Source: Faunimonas pinastri
Lineage (GTDB): Bacteria > Pseudomonadota > Alphaproteobacteria > Rhizobiales > Afifellaceae
Direction of reading: 5' to 3'
Assembly: GCF_900110915.1 (NCBI RefSeq)
Contig: NZ_FOFG01000015.1
Coordinates: 35,010 to 99,009 of the forward strand
DNA: 64,000 nt
Every line of letters begins with the position of its first letter. Positions within the stretch are counted from its first letter, which is position 1. Both the position numbers and the translations under genes were made by a program. This document shows positions 30,763 to 40,125 of the stretch, piece after piece. The notes beneath the pieces are model-generated. The model was not told the DNA's origin. It saw only the letters and a list, made by a program, of their open reading frames with translations, and searched no databases.

Positions 30763-31669
30763 CCCCGGGAGCGCCCGCGACATGGTACTGGTCGTGGACG
30801 ATTCGCCCGACACCCTCCGCTTCCTGACCGACGCGCTGGAGCAATCGGGCTGCACCGTGCTGGTTTCGATCGGCGGCGAGCAGGCGCTGGCGCTGGTGGA
30901 GGAAATCACGCCCGACGTGATCCTGATGGACGCCGTGATGCCAGGGCTGGACGGCTTCGAGACGTGCCGCCGGCTGAAATCGATGGGAGCCCTCGCCCAT
31001 GTGCCGGTCATCTTCATGACGGGCCTCAGCGAGACGGAGCACATCGTGCGCGGGCTGGAAGCCGGCGGCGTCGATTACGTCACCAAGCCCATCGTGCTCG
31101 ACGAGCTCTTCGCCCGCATCCGGGTCCACCTCGGGAATGCGCGGGCGGCGCAGAGCGCGCGCATGGCGCTGGACAGCGCCGGCCGCTTTCTCTTCGCCGC
31201 CAATCGCGCCGGTCGCATCCAATGGTCGACGCCGCAGGCACTGAAGCTGCTTGCGTCCTTCCTGCCGCCGGACGGAGCCGACATGCTGCTCGATGGCGTG
31301 CCTGGAGACTGGATCCGGCAATTGCCCGCGACCGGGTCGGCGGCCGATCTCACCGTCTCCGAATCCGGCCCACAGCTGCAGTTTTCGCTGATCGGCAGCG
31401 TCGGGCCGGACGAACTGCTGATCCGCCTCACCCGCCTCGATAGCGCGGACGAGCAGGCGAGCCTCCGCAGGAGCCTGCCGGTGACCGCCCGCGAGGCGGA
31501 AGTTCTGCTATGGATCGCGCGAGGCAAATCGAACCGCGATATCGCGGAGATCCTCGGCCTCAGCCCGCGAACGGTGAACAAGCATCTGGAGCAGATTTTC
31601 GAAAAGCTGGGCGTCGAGAACCGGGCGTCCGCGGCGGTCGTCGCCATGAAGGCGATCGCGGGCGGCTGA
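30752..31669 (+). CDS. LuxR-type response regulator
   Basis: A 305-residue output partner for the upstream kinase. It has an N-terminal receiver (VLVVDDSPDT; phospho-acceptor Asp in ILMDAVMPG; KP in DYVTKPIVLDEL). A middle region of about 100 residues is perhaps PAS-like (FLFAANRAGRIQWSTPQA). A C-terminal LuxR helix-turn-helix follows (LTAREAEVL-type LPVTAREAEVLLWIARGK, then SPRTVNKHLEQIFEKLGVENR). It starts inside the kinase gene (11-base overlap), so the two are translationally coupled. Its likely target is the urt/kinase intergenic region, by context only. Confidence 0.9.
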   Translation: MVGDPGSARDMVLVVDDSPDTLRFLTDALEQSGCTVLVSIGGEQALALVEEITPDVILMDAVMPGLDGFETCRRLKSMGALAHVPVIFMTGLSETEHIVRGLEAGGVDYVTKPIVLDELFARIRVHLGNARAAQSARMALDSAGRFLFAANRAGRIQWSTPQALKLLASFLPPDGADMLLDGVPGDWIRQLPATGSAADLTVSESGPQLQFSLIGSVGPDELLIRLTRLDSADEQASLRRSLPVTAREAEVLLWIARGKSNRDIAEILGLSPRTVNKHLEQIFEKLGVENRASAAVVAMKAIAGG

Positions 31670-31761
31670 TCTTCCCTCGGCGACACGAACTGGTGATGGA
31701 AAGTTTTCCTCAACTTCGCGTTGATCGGATTCGATCCTCCAAGCCCCGTCTCAGGCGCTCC

Positions 31762-33057
31762 ATGACCGACGAACCCCGTTCCCGCAAGATCGTCCGCTGG
31801 GGTCTTCCGCTTGGCGTCCTCGTGCTTGCCGTCGGGGGTTATTTCGGCTGGTCGCACTTTCACGGAAAGAGCGGTCAGGGCGACCAGCAGGCGCAGTCGG
31901 GACAAGGCGGCGGCTCGGGTGGCGGGAAGAAGGCCGGCAAGGGCGGCGGCGGCAAGGACGATGCTTCCGCCCAGTCCGTGCCGGTGACCGTGAGCGCGGT
32001 CTCGACCAAAGACTTCCCGGTCTATTTCGACGGGATCGGCACCGTACAGGCCTACAACTCCGTGGCCGTGCGCTCGCGAGTGGACGGACAGATCGAAAAG
32101 CTCGCCTTCAGCGAAGGGCAGATCGTCCAGCAGAACGACGTGCTGGTGCAGATCGACGCGCGAACGTTCCAGGCGGCGCTGGACCAGGCCAGGGCCAAGC
32201 TCGCGCAGGATCAGGCGAACCTCGGCAACGCCCAGCGCGATCTTTCCCGATATCAGGAACTCGCCAAGAGCGACGATGCCTCGCGCAAGCAGGTCGACAC
32301 GCAGTTCGCCACCGTGAACCAGCTCAAGGCACAGGTGGATGCCGACACGGCGTCCGCCGACAGCGCCGCGATCCAACTGAGCTACACCACGATCCGCGCG
32401 CCGATCACCGGCCGGGTCGGCTTCCGCGGCGTCGATCGCGGCAACATCGTCCACGCCACGGACACGGACGGCATCCTGACCATTGCGCAGATCCAGCCGA
32501 TCTCCGTGCTTTTCACGATGCCGGAGGACCAGCTGCCGGCAATCGACAAGGCCATGACGGCGGGCGCCGTGCCGGTCACCGCGCTCAGCTCCGACGGACG
32601 CGAGACGCTTGGACAGGGCAAGCTGGAGGTGATCAACAACCAGGTCGATACCTCCAGCGGCACGATCCAGATCAAGGCTACCTTCGAGAACAAGGACCGG
32701 GCGCTCTGGCCCGGCCTCTCCGTCAATGTCCGCGTGCTGGTACAGACGCTCAGGAATGTCGCCGTCATACCGGAGGGCGCCGTGCAGCATGGGCCGGACG
32801 GGCTCTTCGCCTTTCTCGTGGGCGATGACAACAAGGCCAGGCGCCAGCCGATCAAGGTCCGCCAGCAGGGCGAAGGCGAAGCCGTTCTGGACGGCGGCCT
32901 CAAACCCGGCCAGCGCGTCGTCACGGACGGGCAGTACCGCGTGAAGGACGGCGCTCCGGTGCAGCCCAAGGATGCGGAAACGAAGACGGCGGAAAACGAC
33001 AGCCCCGGCGGCGCCGGCAACAAGCAACAGGCCGCCCCGGCCCCGAAGGCGGAGTGA
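31762..33057 (+). CDS. RND efflux periplasmic adaptor (membrane fusion protein)
   Basis: Bridges an inner-membrane RND pump to an outer-membrane channel. The 431-residue protein has one N-terminal membrane anchor (about 14-32), a Gly/Lys/Ser-rich linker (about 37-70), then the barrel-sandwich halves (VRSRVDGQIEKLAFSEGQ and TTIRAPITGRVGFR) around an alpha-helical hairpin. MdtA-like proteins have this layout. ATG 31762 is chosen; an in-frame ATG at 31696 would add 22 residues before the anchor. The gene overlaps the pump gene as GTGA. Confidence 0.92.
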   Translation: MTDEPRSRKIVRWGLPLGVLVLAVGGYFGWSHFHGKSGQGDQQAQSGQGGGSGGGKKAGKGGGGKDDASAQSVPVTVSAVSTKDFPVYFDGIGTVQAYNSVAVRSRVDGQIEKLAFSEGQIVQQNDVLVQIDARTFQAALDQARAKLAQDQANLGNAQRDLSRYQELAKSDDASRKQVDTQFATVNQLKAQVDADTASADSAAIQLSYTTIRAPITGRVGFRGVDRGNIVHATDTDGILTIAQIQPISVLFTMPEDQLPAIDKAMTAGAVPVTALSSDGRETLGQGKLEVINNQVDTSSGTIQIKATFENKDRALWPGLSVNVRVLVQTLRNVAVIPEGAVQHGPDGLFAFLVGDDNKARRQPIKVRQQGEGEAVLDGGLKPGQRVVTDGQYRVKDGAPVQPKDAETKTAENDSPGGAGNKQQAAPAPKAE

Positions 33058-36000
33058 GTATGAAGGGCGGCGGCATCTCCGGTCCGTTCATCCGGCACCC
33101 GATCGCCACATCGTTGCTGATGATCGGCATCCTCTTTGTCGGCCTGGTCGCCTATCCCAAGCTTCCGGTCGCCCCGTTGCCGCAGGTGGATTTCCCGACC
33201 ATCCAGGTCTCCGGAAATCTTCCCGGCGCCAGTCCCGAGACCATGGCTTCCTCGGTGGCGCAGCCGCTGGAGCGGCAGTTCGCACAGATCCCCGGCGTCT
33301 CGCAGATCACCTCCACGAGCACGCTAGGCTCCTCCCAGATCACGGTGCAGTTCGACCTCGACCGCGACATCGATTCCGCCGCCAACGACATCCAGGCGGC
33401 GATAAACGCCGCCGGTGGCCAGCTGCCGGAGGACCTTCCGAGCCCGCCGACCTATCGCAAGGTGAACCCGGCGGATTCGCCGATCCTCCTTCTGGCGGCG
33501 ACCTCCGATACCCTGCCGCTCACCGAGGTGGACGACAACGTCGACACCAAGCTCGCGCAGCAGATCAGCCAGATCGCCGGCGTGGCGCAGGTGTTCATCG
33601 GTGGCGAGCAGAAGCCTGCGACCCGTATCCAGATCGATCCCGCCAAGCTGGTGAGCAAGGGTCTGTCGCTGGAGGACGTGCGCACCCAGCTCACCATGGC
33701 GACCGTCAACAGCGCCAAGGGCAGCATCGACGGCAGCGCCCGCAGCTACACGATCTACGCCAACGACCAGCTGACGAAGTCGCAGGACTGGAATGACGTC
33801 GTCATCGCCTATCGCAATGGCGGGCCGATCCGCGTTCGCGATATCGGTCAGGCCGTGCGCGGGCCGGAGGACGCGAAGAAGGCCGCCTGGGCCAACGGCA
33901 AGCGTGGCGTTTTCCTGGTGATCTTCAAGCAGCCGCGCGCCAACGTCATCGACACGGTCGACAAGATCAAGGCGGAGCTGCCGAAGCTGGAAGCGAGCAT
34001 TCCTTCGGCTATCCAGATTTCCGTCCTCAGCGATCGCACGGAAACGATCCGCGCGTCCCTGCATGACGTGCAGTTCACGCTGCTGATCACCATCGCGCTG
34101 GTGGTGATGGTGATCTTCCTGTTTCTGCGCAGTCTCTGGGCGACCATCATCCCGAGTATCGCCGTGCCGCTGGCGCTGCTGGGCGCCTGCGCGCTCATGT
34201 GGCCGGTCGGCTATACGCTCGACAATCTCTCGCTCATGGCGCTGACGATCTCGGTCGGTTTCGTCGTGGACGACGCAATCGTCATGCTGGAGAACATCAC
34301 CCGCTATGTGGAGCAAGGCGAGAAGCCCTTCGACGCGGCGATCAAGGGCGCGGGCGAGATCGGCTTCACCATCCTCGCGATCAGCATCTCGCTGGTCGCC
34401 GTGCTGATACCGTTCCTCCTGATGGGCGGCATCATCGGACGCCTCTTCCGGGAATTCGCCGTCGTTCTCACCATGACGATCCTGGTTTCTGGCGTGGTGT
34501 CGCTGACGCTCACGCCGATGATGGCCTCGAAATTTCTTGTGAGCGAGAAGGAGGCGAAGCACGGCCGGCTCTACCGCTGGAGCGAGAACCTCTTCGAGCG
34601 GCTGGTGAAGGCCTATGGTCGCGCGCTCGACGTGGTGCTGCGCTTCCGTTTCATCACGCTTTGCGTGTTCCTCGCGACGATCGTGGCGACCGGCTTTCTC
34701 TACGTGAAGATCCCCAAGGGCTTCTTTCCGCAGCAGGATACAGGGCTGATCAGCGGCAAGTCCGAAGCGGCGCAGGACATCTCCTTCGCCGCGATGATGG
34801 CGAAGCAGCAGGAACTCGGCGCCATCGTCCAGAAAGACCCCGACGTCGCCAGCATCGCGATGAACATCGGCTCGGGCGGTGGCGGCGGCTCGGCGCTGAA
34901 CGGCGGCAGCGTCTACATCACGCTGAAGCCGCGCGACGAACGCAAATCCACGGCCGAGGAGGTCATCGCCCGCCTTCGCCCGCAGCTCGACAAGGTGCAG
35001 GGCGCGCGGCTCTTCCTGCAGGCAGCGCAGGATGTCCGGGTTGGCAGCCGCTCCTCCCGCACGCAGTACCAGTACACGCTGCAAGGGCCCGATTTCGCCG
35101 AGCTCAACCAGTGGGCTCCGAAGATCCTGGACAAGCTGAAGTCGTTGCCGGAGCTCACCGACGTAGCGACCGACCAGCAGACCGAAGGCACGACGCTGAC
35201 GCTGACGATCAACCGAGAGAAGGCGTCACGCTACGGGATCAAGCCGCAACTGATCGACGACACGCTCTACGACGCCTTCGGCCAGCGGCAGGTCGCCCAA
35301 TATTTCACGCAGACCAACAGCTACCATGTGGTGCTTGAAATCCTGCCCGCGCTGCAGGGCGAGGTCGGCACGCTGGACAAGATCTACGTGACCTCGCCCA
35401 CCACCGGATCGCAGGTGCCGCTCTCCACCTTCGCGCAGTGGACCACGGACCCCATCCAGCCGCTCTCCATCAGCCATCAGGGCCAGTTCCCGGCGATCAC
35501 GATCAGCTTCAATCTCGCGCCGAACGTCTCGCTGGGCAACGCCACCAAGGCGATCGACAAGGCGCAGGCCGATCTGCGGATCCCGCCGTCCCTCACCACC
35601 TCGTTCCAGGGCAACGCGCAAGCCTTCCAGCAATCCCTGAGCACGATCCCGCTCTTGATCCTGGGCGCGCTGGTGGTCGTCTACCTGATCCTCGGCATCC
35701 TCTACGAGAGCTACATCCACCCCATCACCATTCTCTCCACCCTGCCCTCCGCCGGCCTCGGCGCGCTGGCGACGCTGATGCTGTTCGGCTTCGAATTCAG
35801 CCTCATCGCGCTGATCGGCGTGATCCTGCTGATCGGCATCGTGAAGAAGAACGGCATCATGCTGGTGGATTTCGCGATCACCGCGGAAAAGGAGCAGGAC
35901 CTTTCGCCGGAAGAAGCGATCAAGCAGGCGTCGCTGCTTCGCTTCCGGCCGATCCTGATGACCACGATGGCGGCGATCCTCGGCGGCGTGCCGCTGATGC

Positions 36001-36224
36001 TGGGCCACGGAACGGGCTCGGAAATCCGCCAGCCTCTCGGCTATTCGATGGTCGGCGGGCTCATCGTCAGCCAGGCGCTGACCCTCTTCACCACGCCGGT
36101 GGTGTACCTTTATCTCGACGGCCTCTCCACCTGGCTGGCCAAGGTGTATGGCTGGAGGCCGGAGCGAGAGGAGAAGAAAGAGCCGCGCGTTGCTTCGGAA
36201 GGCGCGGCCGTTCCGGCGGAATGA
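33054..36224 (+). CDS. RND multidrug efflux permease (MdtB/MdtC-like)
   Basis: Inner-membrane proton-driven drug exporter. The 1056-residue protein has the first helix and porter start (FIRHPIATSLLMIGILFVG), two large periplasmic loops, and the transmembrane 4 proton-relay motif VGFVVDDAIVMLENI. The KNGIMLVDFA segment is in the second half. Length and layout match the HAE1 family, closest in feel to MdtB/MdtC. Translation probably starts at GTG 33054 overlapping the adaptor stop; ATG 33060 is possible. No outer-membrane TolC-type gene is next to it, so a channel encoded elsewhere is needed. Confidence 0.94.
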   Translation: MSMKGGGISGPFIRHPIATSLLMIGILFVGLVAYPKLPVAPLPQVDFPTIQVSGNLPGASPETMASSVAQPLERQFAQIPGVSQITSTSTLGSSQITVQFDLDRDIDSAANDIQAAINAAGGQLPEDLPSPPTYRKVNPADSPILLLAATSDTLPLTEVDDNVDTKLAQQISQIAGVAQVFIGGEQKPATRIQIDPAKLVSKGLSLEDVRTQLTMATVNSAKGSIDGSARSYTIYANDQLTKSQDWNDVVIAYRNGGPIRVRDIGQAVRGPEDAKKAAWANGKRGVFLVIFKQPRANVIDTVDKIKAELPKLEASIPSAIQISVLSDRTETIRASLHDVQFTLLITIALVVMVIFLFLRSLWATIIPSIAVPLALLGACALMWPVGYTLDNLSLMALTISVGFVVDDAIVMLENITRYVEQGEKPFDAAIKGAGEIGFTILAISISLVAVLIPFLLMGGIIGRLFREFAVVLTMTILVSGVVSLTLTPMMASKFLVSEKEAKHGRLYRWSENLFERLVKAYGRALDVVLRFRFITLCVFLATIVATGFLYVKIPKGFFPQQDTGLISGKSEAAQDISFAAMMAKQQELGAIVQKDPDVASIAMNIGSGGGGGSALNGGSVYITLKPRDERKSTAEEVIARLRPQLDKVQGARLFLQAAQDVRVGSRSSRTQYQYTLQGPDFAELNQWAPKILDKLKSLPELTDVATDQQTEGTTLTLTINREKASRYGIKPQLIDDTLYDAFGQRQVAQYFTQTNSYHVVLEILPALQGEVGTLDKIYVTSPTTGSQVPLSTFAQWTTDPIQPLSISHQGQFPAITISFNLAPNVSLGNATKAIDKAQADLRIPPSLTTSFQGNAQAFQQSLSTIPLLILGALVVVYLILGILYESYIHPITILSTLPSAGLGALATLMLFGFEFSLIALIGVILLIGIVKKNGIMLVDFAITAEKEQDLSPEEAIKQASLLRFRPILMTTMAAILGGVPLMLGHGTGSEIRQPLGYSMVGGLIVSQALTLFTTPVVYLYLDGLSTWLAKVYGWRPEREEKKEPRVASEGAAVPAE

Positions 36225-36248
36225 TCGCCGGGATCGTCTCCGGCGATC
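36223..36248. terminator. Hairpin between convergent RND pump and DUF1178 genes
   Basis: A 9-bp stem gatcgccgg/ccggcgatc with an 8-base loop begins at the pump stop codon. There is no T-run, so it is only a probable terminator. Confidence 0.4.
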
Positions 36249-36253
36249 GTGGG

Positions 36254-36682
36254 TCAGTTCTGTTCTTCCGGCAGGATCGGCAGCGGGTGGAAGTCGATGC
36301 CTTCGTCGGCGAGTTCCTTCACCTCGTCCAGCGTCGCCTCACCATAGATGCCGCGCTGCTCGACTTCCTCGTAGTGGATCTTGCGCGCCTCCTGGGCGAA
36401 GCGGTCGCCCACATAGTCGGAGTTTTCCGTCAGCTGCTGGCGAAGCTTGCGCAGGGTCGCGACGATCTGCTCCTGCTGCGCGGCATGGGCCGCAATCCGC
36501 ACGGTTTCCTTCTTGCGGGCGGTGGAGACAGCCGGCGCCATCAGCGCCTTTTCGACGTCCGGGCTGCCGCAGATCGCGCAAGTGACATGACCGGCGCGCT
36601 GCTGCTCATCGAAGGAGGCGGATGAGGCGAACCATCCTTCGAATTCGTGCTGGTCGGGGCAGACGAGGGTGAACTTGATCAT
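36254..36682 (-). CDS. DUF1178 family protein
   Basis: A 142-residue protein of unknown function. The N-terminus MIKFTLVCPDQHEFEGWF and the later TCAICGS pair give a probable zinc-binding cysteine set. It is conserved in alphaproteobacteria next to the nitrilase and glutaredoxin genes, as here. Its ATG overlaps the nitrilase stop (ATGA), so the two are coupled. It is cytoplasmic; the C-terminal half is Glu/Lys-rich and helical. The role is unknown. Confidence 0.85.
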   Translation of the reverse strand: MIKFTLVCPDQHEFEGWFASSASFDEQQRAGHVTCAICGSPDVEKALMAPAVSTARKKETVRIAAHAAQQEQIVATLRKLRQQLTENSDYVGDRFAQEARKIHYEEVEQRGIYGEATLDEVKELADEGIDFHPLPILPEEQN

Positions 36683-37539
36683 GATGCAAGCTGAACGGCC
36701 GGAGGGGCCGCTTCGGGAGCCGTGAAGGCCCTTTCGTTGAGAAGAGAGGGAATGCGCTGGCGCGCGTCCGTGGATTGCGCGGGATCGATCTCGGCCAGGA
36801 TCACTTCCGGCCCTTCGCCCGCGGCTTCGGCCAGCACCTCGCCCCACGGCGAGACGATGAGCGAATGTCCAAAGGTTTCGCGTCCGTCCTGATGCTTTCC
36901 GGCCTGCGCGGCGGAGATCACGAAGGCGCCGTTCTCGATGGCGCGGGCGCGCTGCAGCACGCTCCAGTGCGCCTCGCCCGTCTGCCGGGTGAAGGAGGAC
37001 GGCACCGTCAGCACCGCTGCGCCCGCATGGGCCTGGGCGCGGAAGAGATGCGGAAAACGCAGATCGTAGCAGATCGAGATTCCCGCCCTGCACCACGGCA
37101 AATCGACGACCAGCGCCTCGCCGCCGGGGCTATAGACGGCGGATTCGCGCCAGCTCTGCCCGCCCGGCAGATCCACGTCGAAGAGGTGGATCTTGTCGTA
37201 ACGCGCAAGAAGCTCGCCGGAGCGGCCGAAGACGAAGGCGCGGTTGGCGATCTTTCCATCGGGCAGCGCGATCGCCAGCGAACCGACATGCAGCACGATG
37301 CCGAGCTCCGCCGCCAGCGCCGAGAAGGCGCGGACGGAGATGTCCTCGTCTTCCCCGGCAAGCACGGCGCGGAGAGCCGCACGGTCGCGCTGGAGCAGGT
37401 TCGTCATTTCCGGCGTCTGGACGTAAGTCGCACCCTCGGCCGCCGCCTGCCGCACGAGATCGCTCGTGACGCGCAGATTCTCCATCGGGTCGGTGCCCGA
37501 CCGAAGCTGGACGCATGCGGCGACGAAGGGTTGGCTCAC
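36679..37539 (-). CDS. Carbon-nitrogen hydrolase, Nit1/nitrilase superfamily
   Basis: An amidase of the nitrilase fold. The catalytic Glu (QTPEMTNL), Lys (YDKIHLFDVD) and Cys (ISICYDLRFP) are all present. By similarity to Nit1/NitA proteins it may repair deaminated glutathione, which fits its neighbour glutaredoxin; this is inference. The start is uncertain: a GTG at 37539, one base after the grxC stop, gives the family-like MSQPFVAACVQLRSG. A GTG at 37572 would add 11 residues and overlap grxC. About 286 residues. Confidence 0.9.
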   Translation of the reverse strand: MSQPFVAACVQLRSGTDPMENLRVTSDLVRQAAAEGATYVQTPEMTNLLQRDRAALRAVLAGEDEDISVRAFSALAAELGIVLHVGSLAIALPDGKIANRAFVFGRSGELLARYDKIHLFDVDLPGGQSWRESAVYSPGGEALVVDLPWCRAGISICYDLRFPHLFRAQAHAGAAVLTVPSSFTRQTGEAHWSVLQRARAIENGAFVISAAQAGKHQDGRETFGHSLIVSPWGEVLAEAAGEGPEVILAEIDPAQSTDARQRIPSLLNERAFTAPEAAPPAVQLAS

Positions 37540-37540
37540 C

Positions 37541-37804
37541 TCAGGCGCCGAGCATGGTGTCGAGTTCGCCACGCTGGTCTAGCGCGTAGAGATCGTCGCA
37601 GCCGCCGATATGCTTCCCGTCGATGAAGATCTGCGGGAACGTGGATCGGCCGCTGCGCTGGATCATCTCCGCGCGCTTGTCCGGCGTCACCGTCGCGTCG
37701 AACTCCTGATACTTCGCGCCCTTCTGTCCGAGCAGTCGCTTGGCGGCCGAGCAATAACCGCAGCCCTGGCGTGTATAGATGATGACTTCGGCCATCCGAC
37801 CCAT
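37541..37804 (-). CDS. grxC: Glutaredoxin 3
   Basis: A small thiol-disulfide oxidoreductase using glutathione. The 87-residue protein has the dithiol active site CGYC (in YTRQGCGYCSAAK), the cis-proline loop TFPQIFIDG and the GGCDDL glutathione-binding segment. Start at MGRMAEV or, three codons later, MAEV. It sits between comF (upstream, same strand) and the nitrilase gene in a conserved alphaproteobacterial order. Confidence 0.96.
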   Translation of the reverse strand: MGRMAEVIIYTRQGCGYCSAAKRLLGQKGAKYQEFDATVTPDKRAEMIQRSGRSTFPQIFIDGKHIGGCDDLYALDQRGELDTMLGA

Positions 37805-37888
37805 CCTTGATGATTTCGTGCGTCATATAGGTGAAGTGCGAAGGCTTGCCAAACGGCAGCATGCCTCCAGCGGGACCGATGTGAACGG

Positions 37889-38644
37889 TTATCGCAGCAC
37901 GCGGGCAAAGGTGAGCACGTCCACGCGCGCCGCTCCCGCCCGCAGCAGCGCTCTCGTGGCAGCCTTCACCGTGGCGCCCGAGGTATAGACGTCGTCGACC
38001 AGGACCACGTGCCGCCCCTGCACGCGGATCTTCATGGCTTCCGGCACGAGGAATGCGCTCTGCACGTTCAGCCGTCGCTGGCTGCCGCTGAGACCCACCT
38101 GCTGGCGCGTCGCCCTGATGCGAACCAGCGTGCGGGCGTCGAAGCCGGTCGAAGTCATTTCGGCGATCTTTCGCGCCAGCACCGCCGCCTGGTTGAAGCG
38201 CCGACGCCAGAGGCGCCAGCGATGCAGCGGGATCGGTATGAGCAAGGTTTCCCCCTCCAGCAACTCCGCCCCGGCGCGTGCCATCGCGCGTGCCATGAAG
38301 GACGCGACTTCGGGCCGGTCGTGATACTTCAGCTGGTGCACGAGGTCCTGCGTGATGTCGCCGAAGGCCGTCGCGGCGCGCGAACGGTCGAAAGGCGGCG
38401 GGTCGGCAAGCGCTTCGGCGGATAGCACGGACGAACCGAGACGGTAGGCGAACGGCGTACCGTAGACCGGGCAATAGGGCTTCTCGATGAAGCGGATTTC
38501 GGACCAGCAACGCGCGCAAAGCGCATGCGGCTCGCCGACCGGTGCCCGGCAGGCGGGACATACGGGCGGCAGCAGCAGATCCAGAACGGCGGCGGAAAGC
38601 CCCTTCGTGGCGGTGCCGGCCTTGCGGAACGCGGGGCTGAACAT
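37889..38644 (-). CDS. ComF family phosphoribosyltransferase-like protein
   Basis: A 251-residue protein. It has an N-terminal zinc-finger pattern (CPACRAP then CARCW) and a C-terminal type I phosphoribosyltransferase fold with the PRPP-binding motif VLVDDVYTSGAT. ComF/GntX homologues take part in DNA uptake or DNA metabolism in some bacteria; no direct substrate is known here. It is divergent from the methyltransferase gene with an 82-base gap. Confidence 0.92.
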   Translation of the reverse strand: MFSPAFRKAGTATKGLSAAVLDLLLPPVCPACRAPVGEPHALCARCWSEIRFIEKPYCPVYGTPFAYRLGSSVLSAEALADPPPFDRSRAATAFGDITQDLVHQLKYHDRPEVASFMARAMARAGAELLEGETLLIPIPLHRWRLWRRRFNQAAVLARKIAEMTSTGFDARTLVRIRATRQQVGLSGSQRRLNVQSAFLVPEAMKIRVQGRHVVLVDDVYTSGATVKAATRALLRAGAARVDVLTFARVLR

Positions 38645-38726
38645 GCATCCATGCTACCGCACGCCCATATGGAAGCAAGGCAGGCGCGATTCGGGTGACC
38701 TGCTTGAGTGCCCGCCGGAGAATGAC

Positions 38727-39725
38727 ATGTCGGTGATCGAAGTCGTGAAAAAGAGCGCGTTGCGCCGCAACGTCGCCCGCGCTCTGCGAAAGCGCACACC
38801 CGGGGTGGACTTCCTGCTGCGCGCCGCCGTGGACGATCTGGGCGACAGGCTCGCGACGGTGGAGCGGGTGTTCGAGCGGGCGGTTCTCCTGGCGCCTGAC
38901 ACTCACCATCTTGCGGGCATGGTGCAGGCGAGCGGCAAGGCCGGATCGATCCTTCAGCTCGCGCCCGCCGCCGTCGGTCTCGCGCCGGATATCGCGGCAG
39001 CGGTGGCGGACGAGGAAGCGCTACCGCTCGCGCCGGCCAGCATCGACCTCTTCGCGACCGCGCTTTCCCTGCAATGGACCAACGACCTGCCGGGAGCGAT
39101 GGTGCAGATCCGGCAGGCCCTTCGCCCGGACGGGCTGTTCCTCGCCAGTCTTTTCGGGGGATCGACGCTGGTGGAACTCCGGGATTCGCTGATGCAGGCG
39201 GAGACGGAGCTCCGTGGCGGCGCGAGCCCGCGCGTGCTTTCCTTCGCCGATGTCCGCCAGCTCGGGGCATTGTTGCAGCGCGCCGGCTTTGCGCTTCCGG
39301 TGGCGGACCGGGACACGCTGACCGTCCGCTATGATTCGGCTTTCGGGCTGATGGCCGATCTTCGTGCCATGGGCGCCGCCAACGTCCTCACCGACCGCGA
39401 CACGGGCTATGTCGGGCGCGACCTCTTCCTGCGAACGGCGCAGATCTACGCCGAGCGCTATTCCGATCCGGACGGTCGTATCCGGGCCACGTTCGAGATC
39501 GTGTCGCTTTCCGGCTGGGCACCTCATGAGAGCCAGCAGAAGCCGCTCCGCCCCGGCAGCGCCAAGGTGAGCCTTGCCGACGTTCTGGGCCATGACCGAC
39601 CGGGCAAGAGCCAGGCTTTCACTGGCAGCCGCCACGACCTGCCGGAAAGAACTAGCCCCCCTCAGCAGGCAGCAGGTGGACCAGCGATTCGACCCTCCGG
39701 GACGGAACCAAGGCGTTCAGAGTAG
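38727..39725 (+). CDS. SAM-dependent methyltransferase (BioC/NDUFAF5-like)
   Basis: A 332-residue class I methyltransferase-type protein with an N-terminal RALRKRTPGVDFLL segment. The central methyltransferase region (DLFATALSLQWTNDLPGAMVQIRQALRPDGLFLASLFGG) resembles BioC and the mitochondrial complex I factor NDUFAF5. The first SAM-binding glycine loop is degenerate (LQLAPAAVG), so activity is uncertain. The ATG at 38727 starts MSVIEVV. The 3' end overlaps the convergent mutT by 9 bases. Confidence 0.85.
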   Translation: MSVIEVVKKSALRRNVARALRKRTPGVDFLLRAAVDDLGDRLATVERVFERAVLLAPDTHHLAGMVQASGKAGSILQLAPAAVGLAPDIAAAVADEEALPLAPASIDLFATALSLQWTNDLPGAMVQIRQALRPDGLFLASLFGGSTLVELRDSLMQAETELRGGASPRVLSFADVRQLGALLQRAGFALPVADRDTLTVRYDSAFGLMADLRAMGAANVLTDRDTGYVGRDLFLRTAQIYAERYSDPDGRIRATFEIVSLSGWAPHESQQKPLRPGSAKVSLADVLGHDRPGKSQAFTGSRHDLPERTSPPQQAAGGPAIRPSGTEPRRSE

Positions 39726-40121
39726 CAGGTCGGTCAGATGGCTGATCAGCGGCTCGTCCGCCGGGGGCATCTTATAATCGCGAAGCTTGGCCGGCCGTAC
39801 CCATTTCAGGGCCTGATTTTCGCGGCCGACGGCATCGCCCTCCCATCGCCGGCAGACGAAGAGGGGCATCAGCAGGTAGAAGTCGTCGTAGTCGTGGCTT
39901 GCGAAGGTCAGCGGCGCGAGGCAGGCCTCCTTCACAGTCAGGCCCAGTTCCTCGTCGAGTTCGCGGATCAGAGCCGCTTCCGCAGTCTCGCCGGCTTCCA
40001 CCTTGCCGCCCGGAAACTCCCAGAGGCCGGCAAGGCTCTTGCCCTCCGGCCGTTGCGCCAGCAGGACCCGGCCGTCCGCGTCGATCAGCGCGCAGGCGGC
40101 CACCAGAACGAGCCGTTTCAT
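39717..40121 (-). CDS. mutT: 8-oxo-dGTP diphosphatase MutT (Nudix)
   Basis: Cleans oxidised dGTP from the nucleotide pool. The 134-residue protein has the full Nudix box (GGKVEAGETAEAALIRELDEEL) preceded by LWEFPGG, typical of MutT. It follows argJ by 4 bases on the same strand, the usual alphaproteobacterial pairing. Confidence 0.94.
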   Translation of the reverse strand: MKRLVLVAACALIDADGRVLLAQRPEGKSLAGLWEFPGGKVEAGETAEAALIRELDEELGLTVKEACLAPLTFASHDYDDFYLLMPLFVCRRWEGDAVGRENQALKWVRPAKLRDYKMPPADEPLISHLTDLLL

Positions 40122-40125
40122 GCGG

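Noticed and set aside
33324..35084. Long minus-strand open frame inside the RND pump
   Set aside because: Antisense shadow; composition is Arg/Asp/His-rich as expected from reverse reading of a membrane protein gene.
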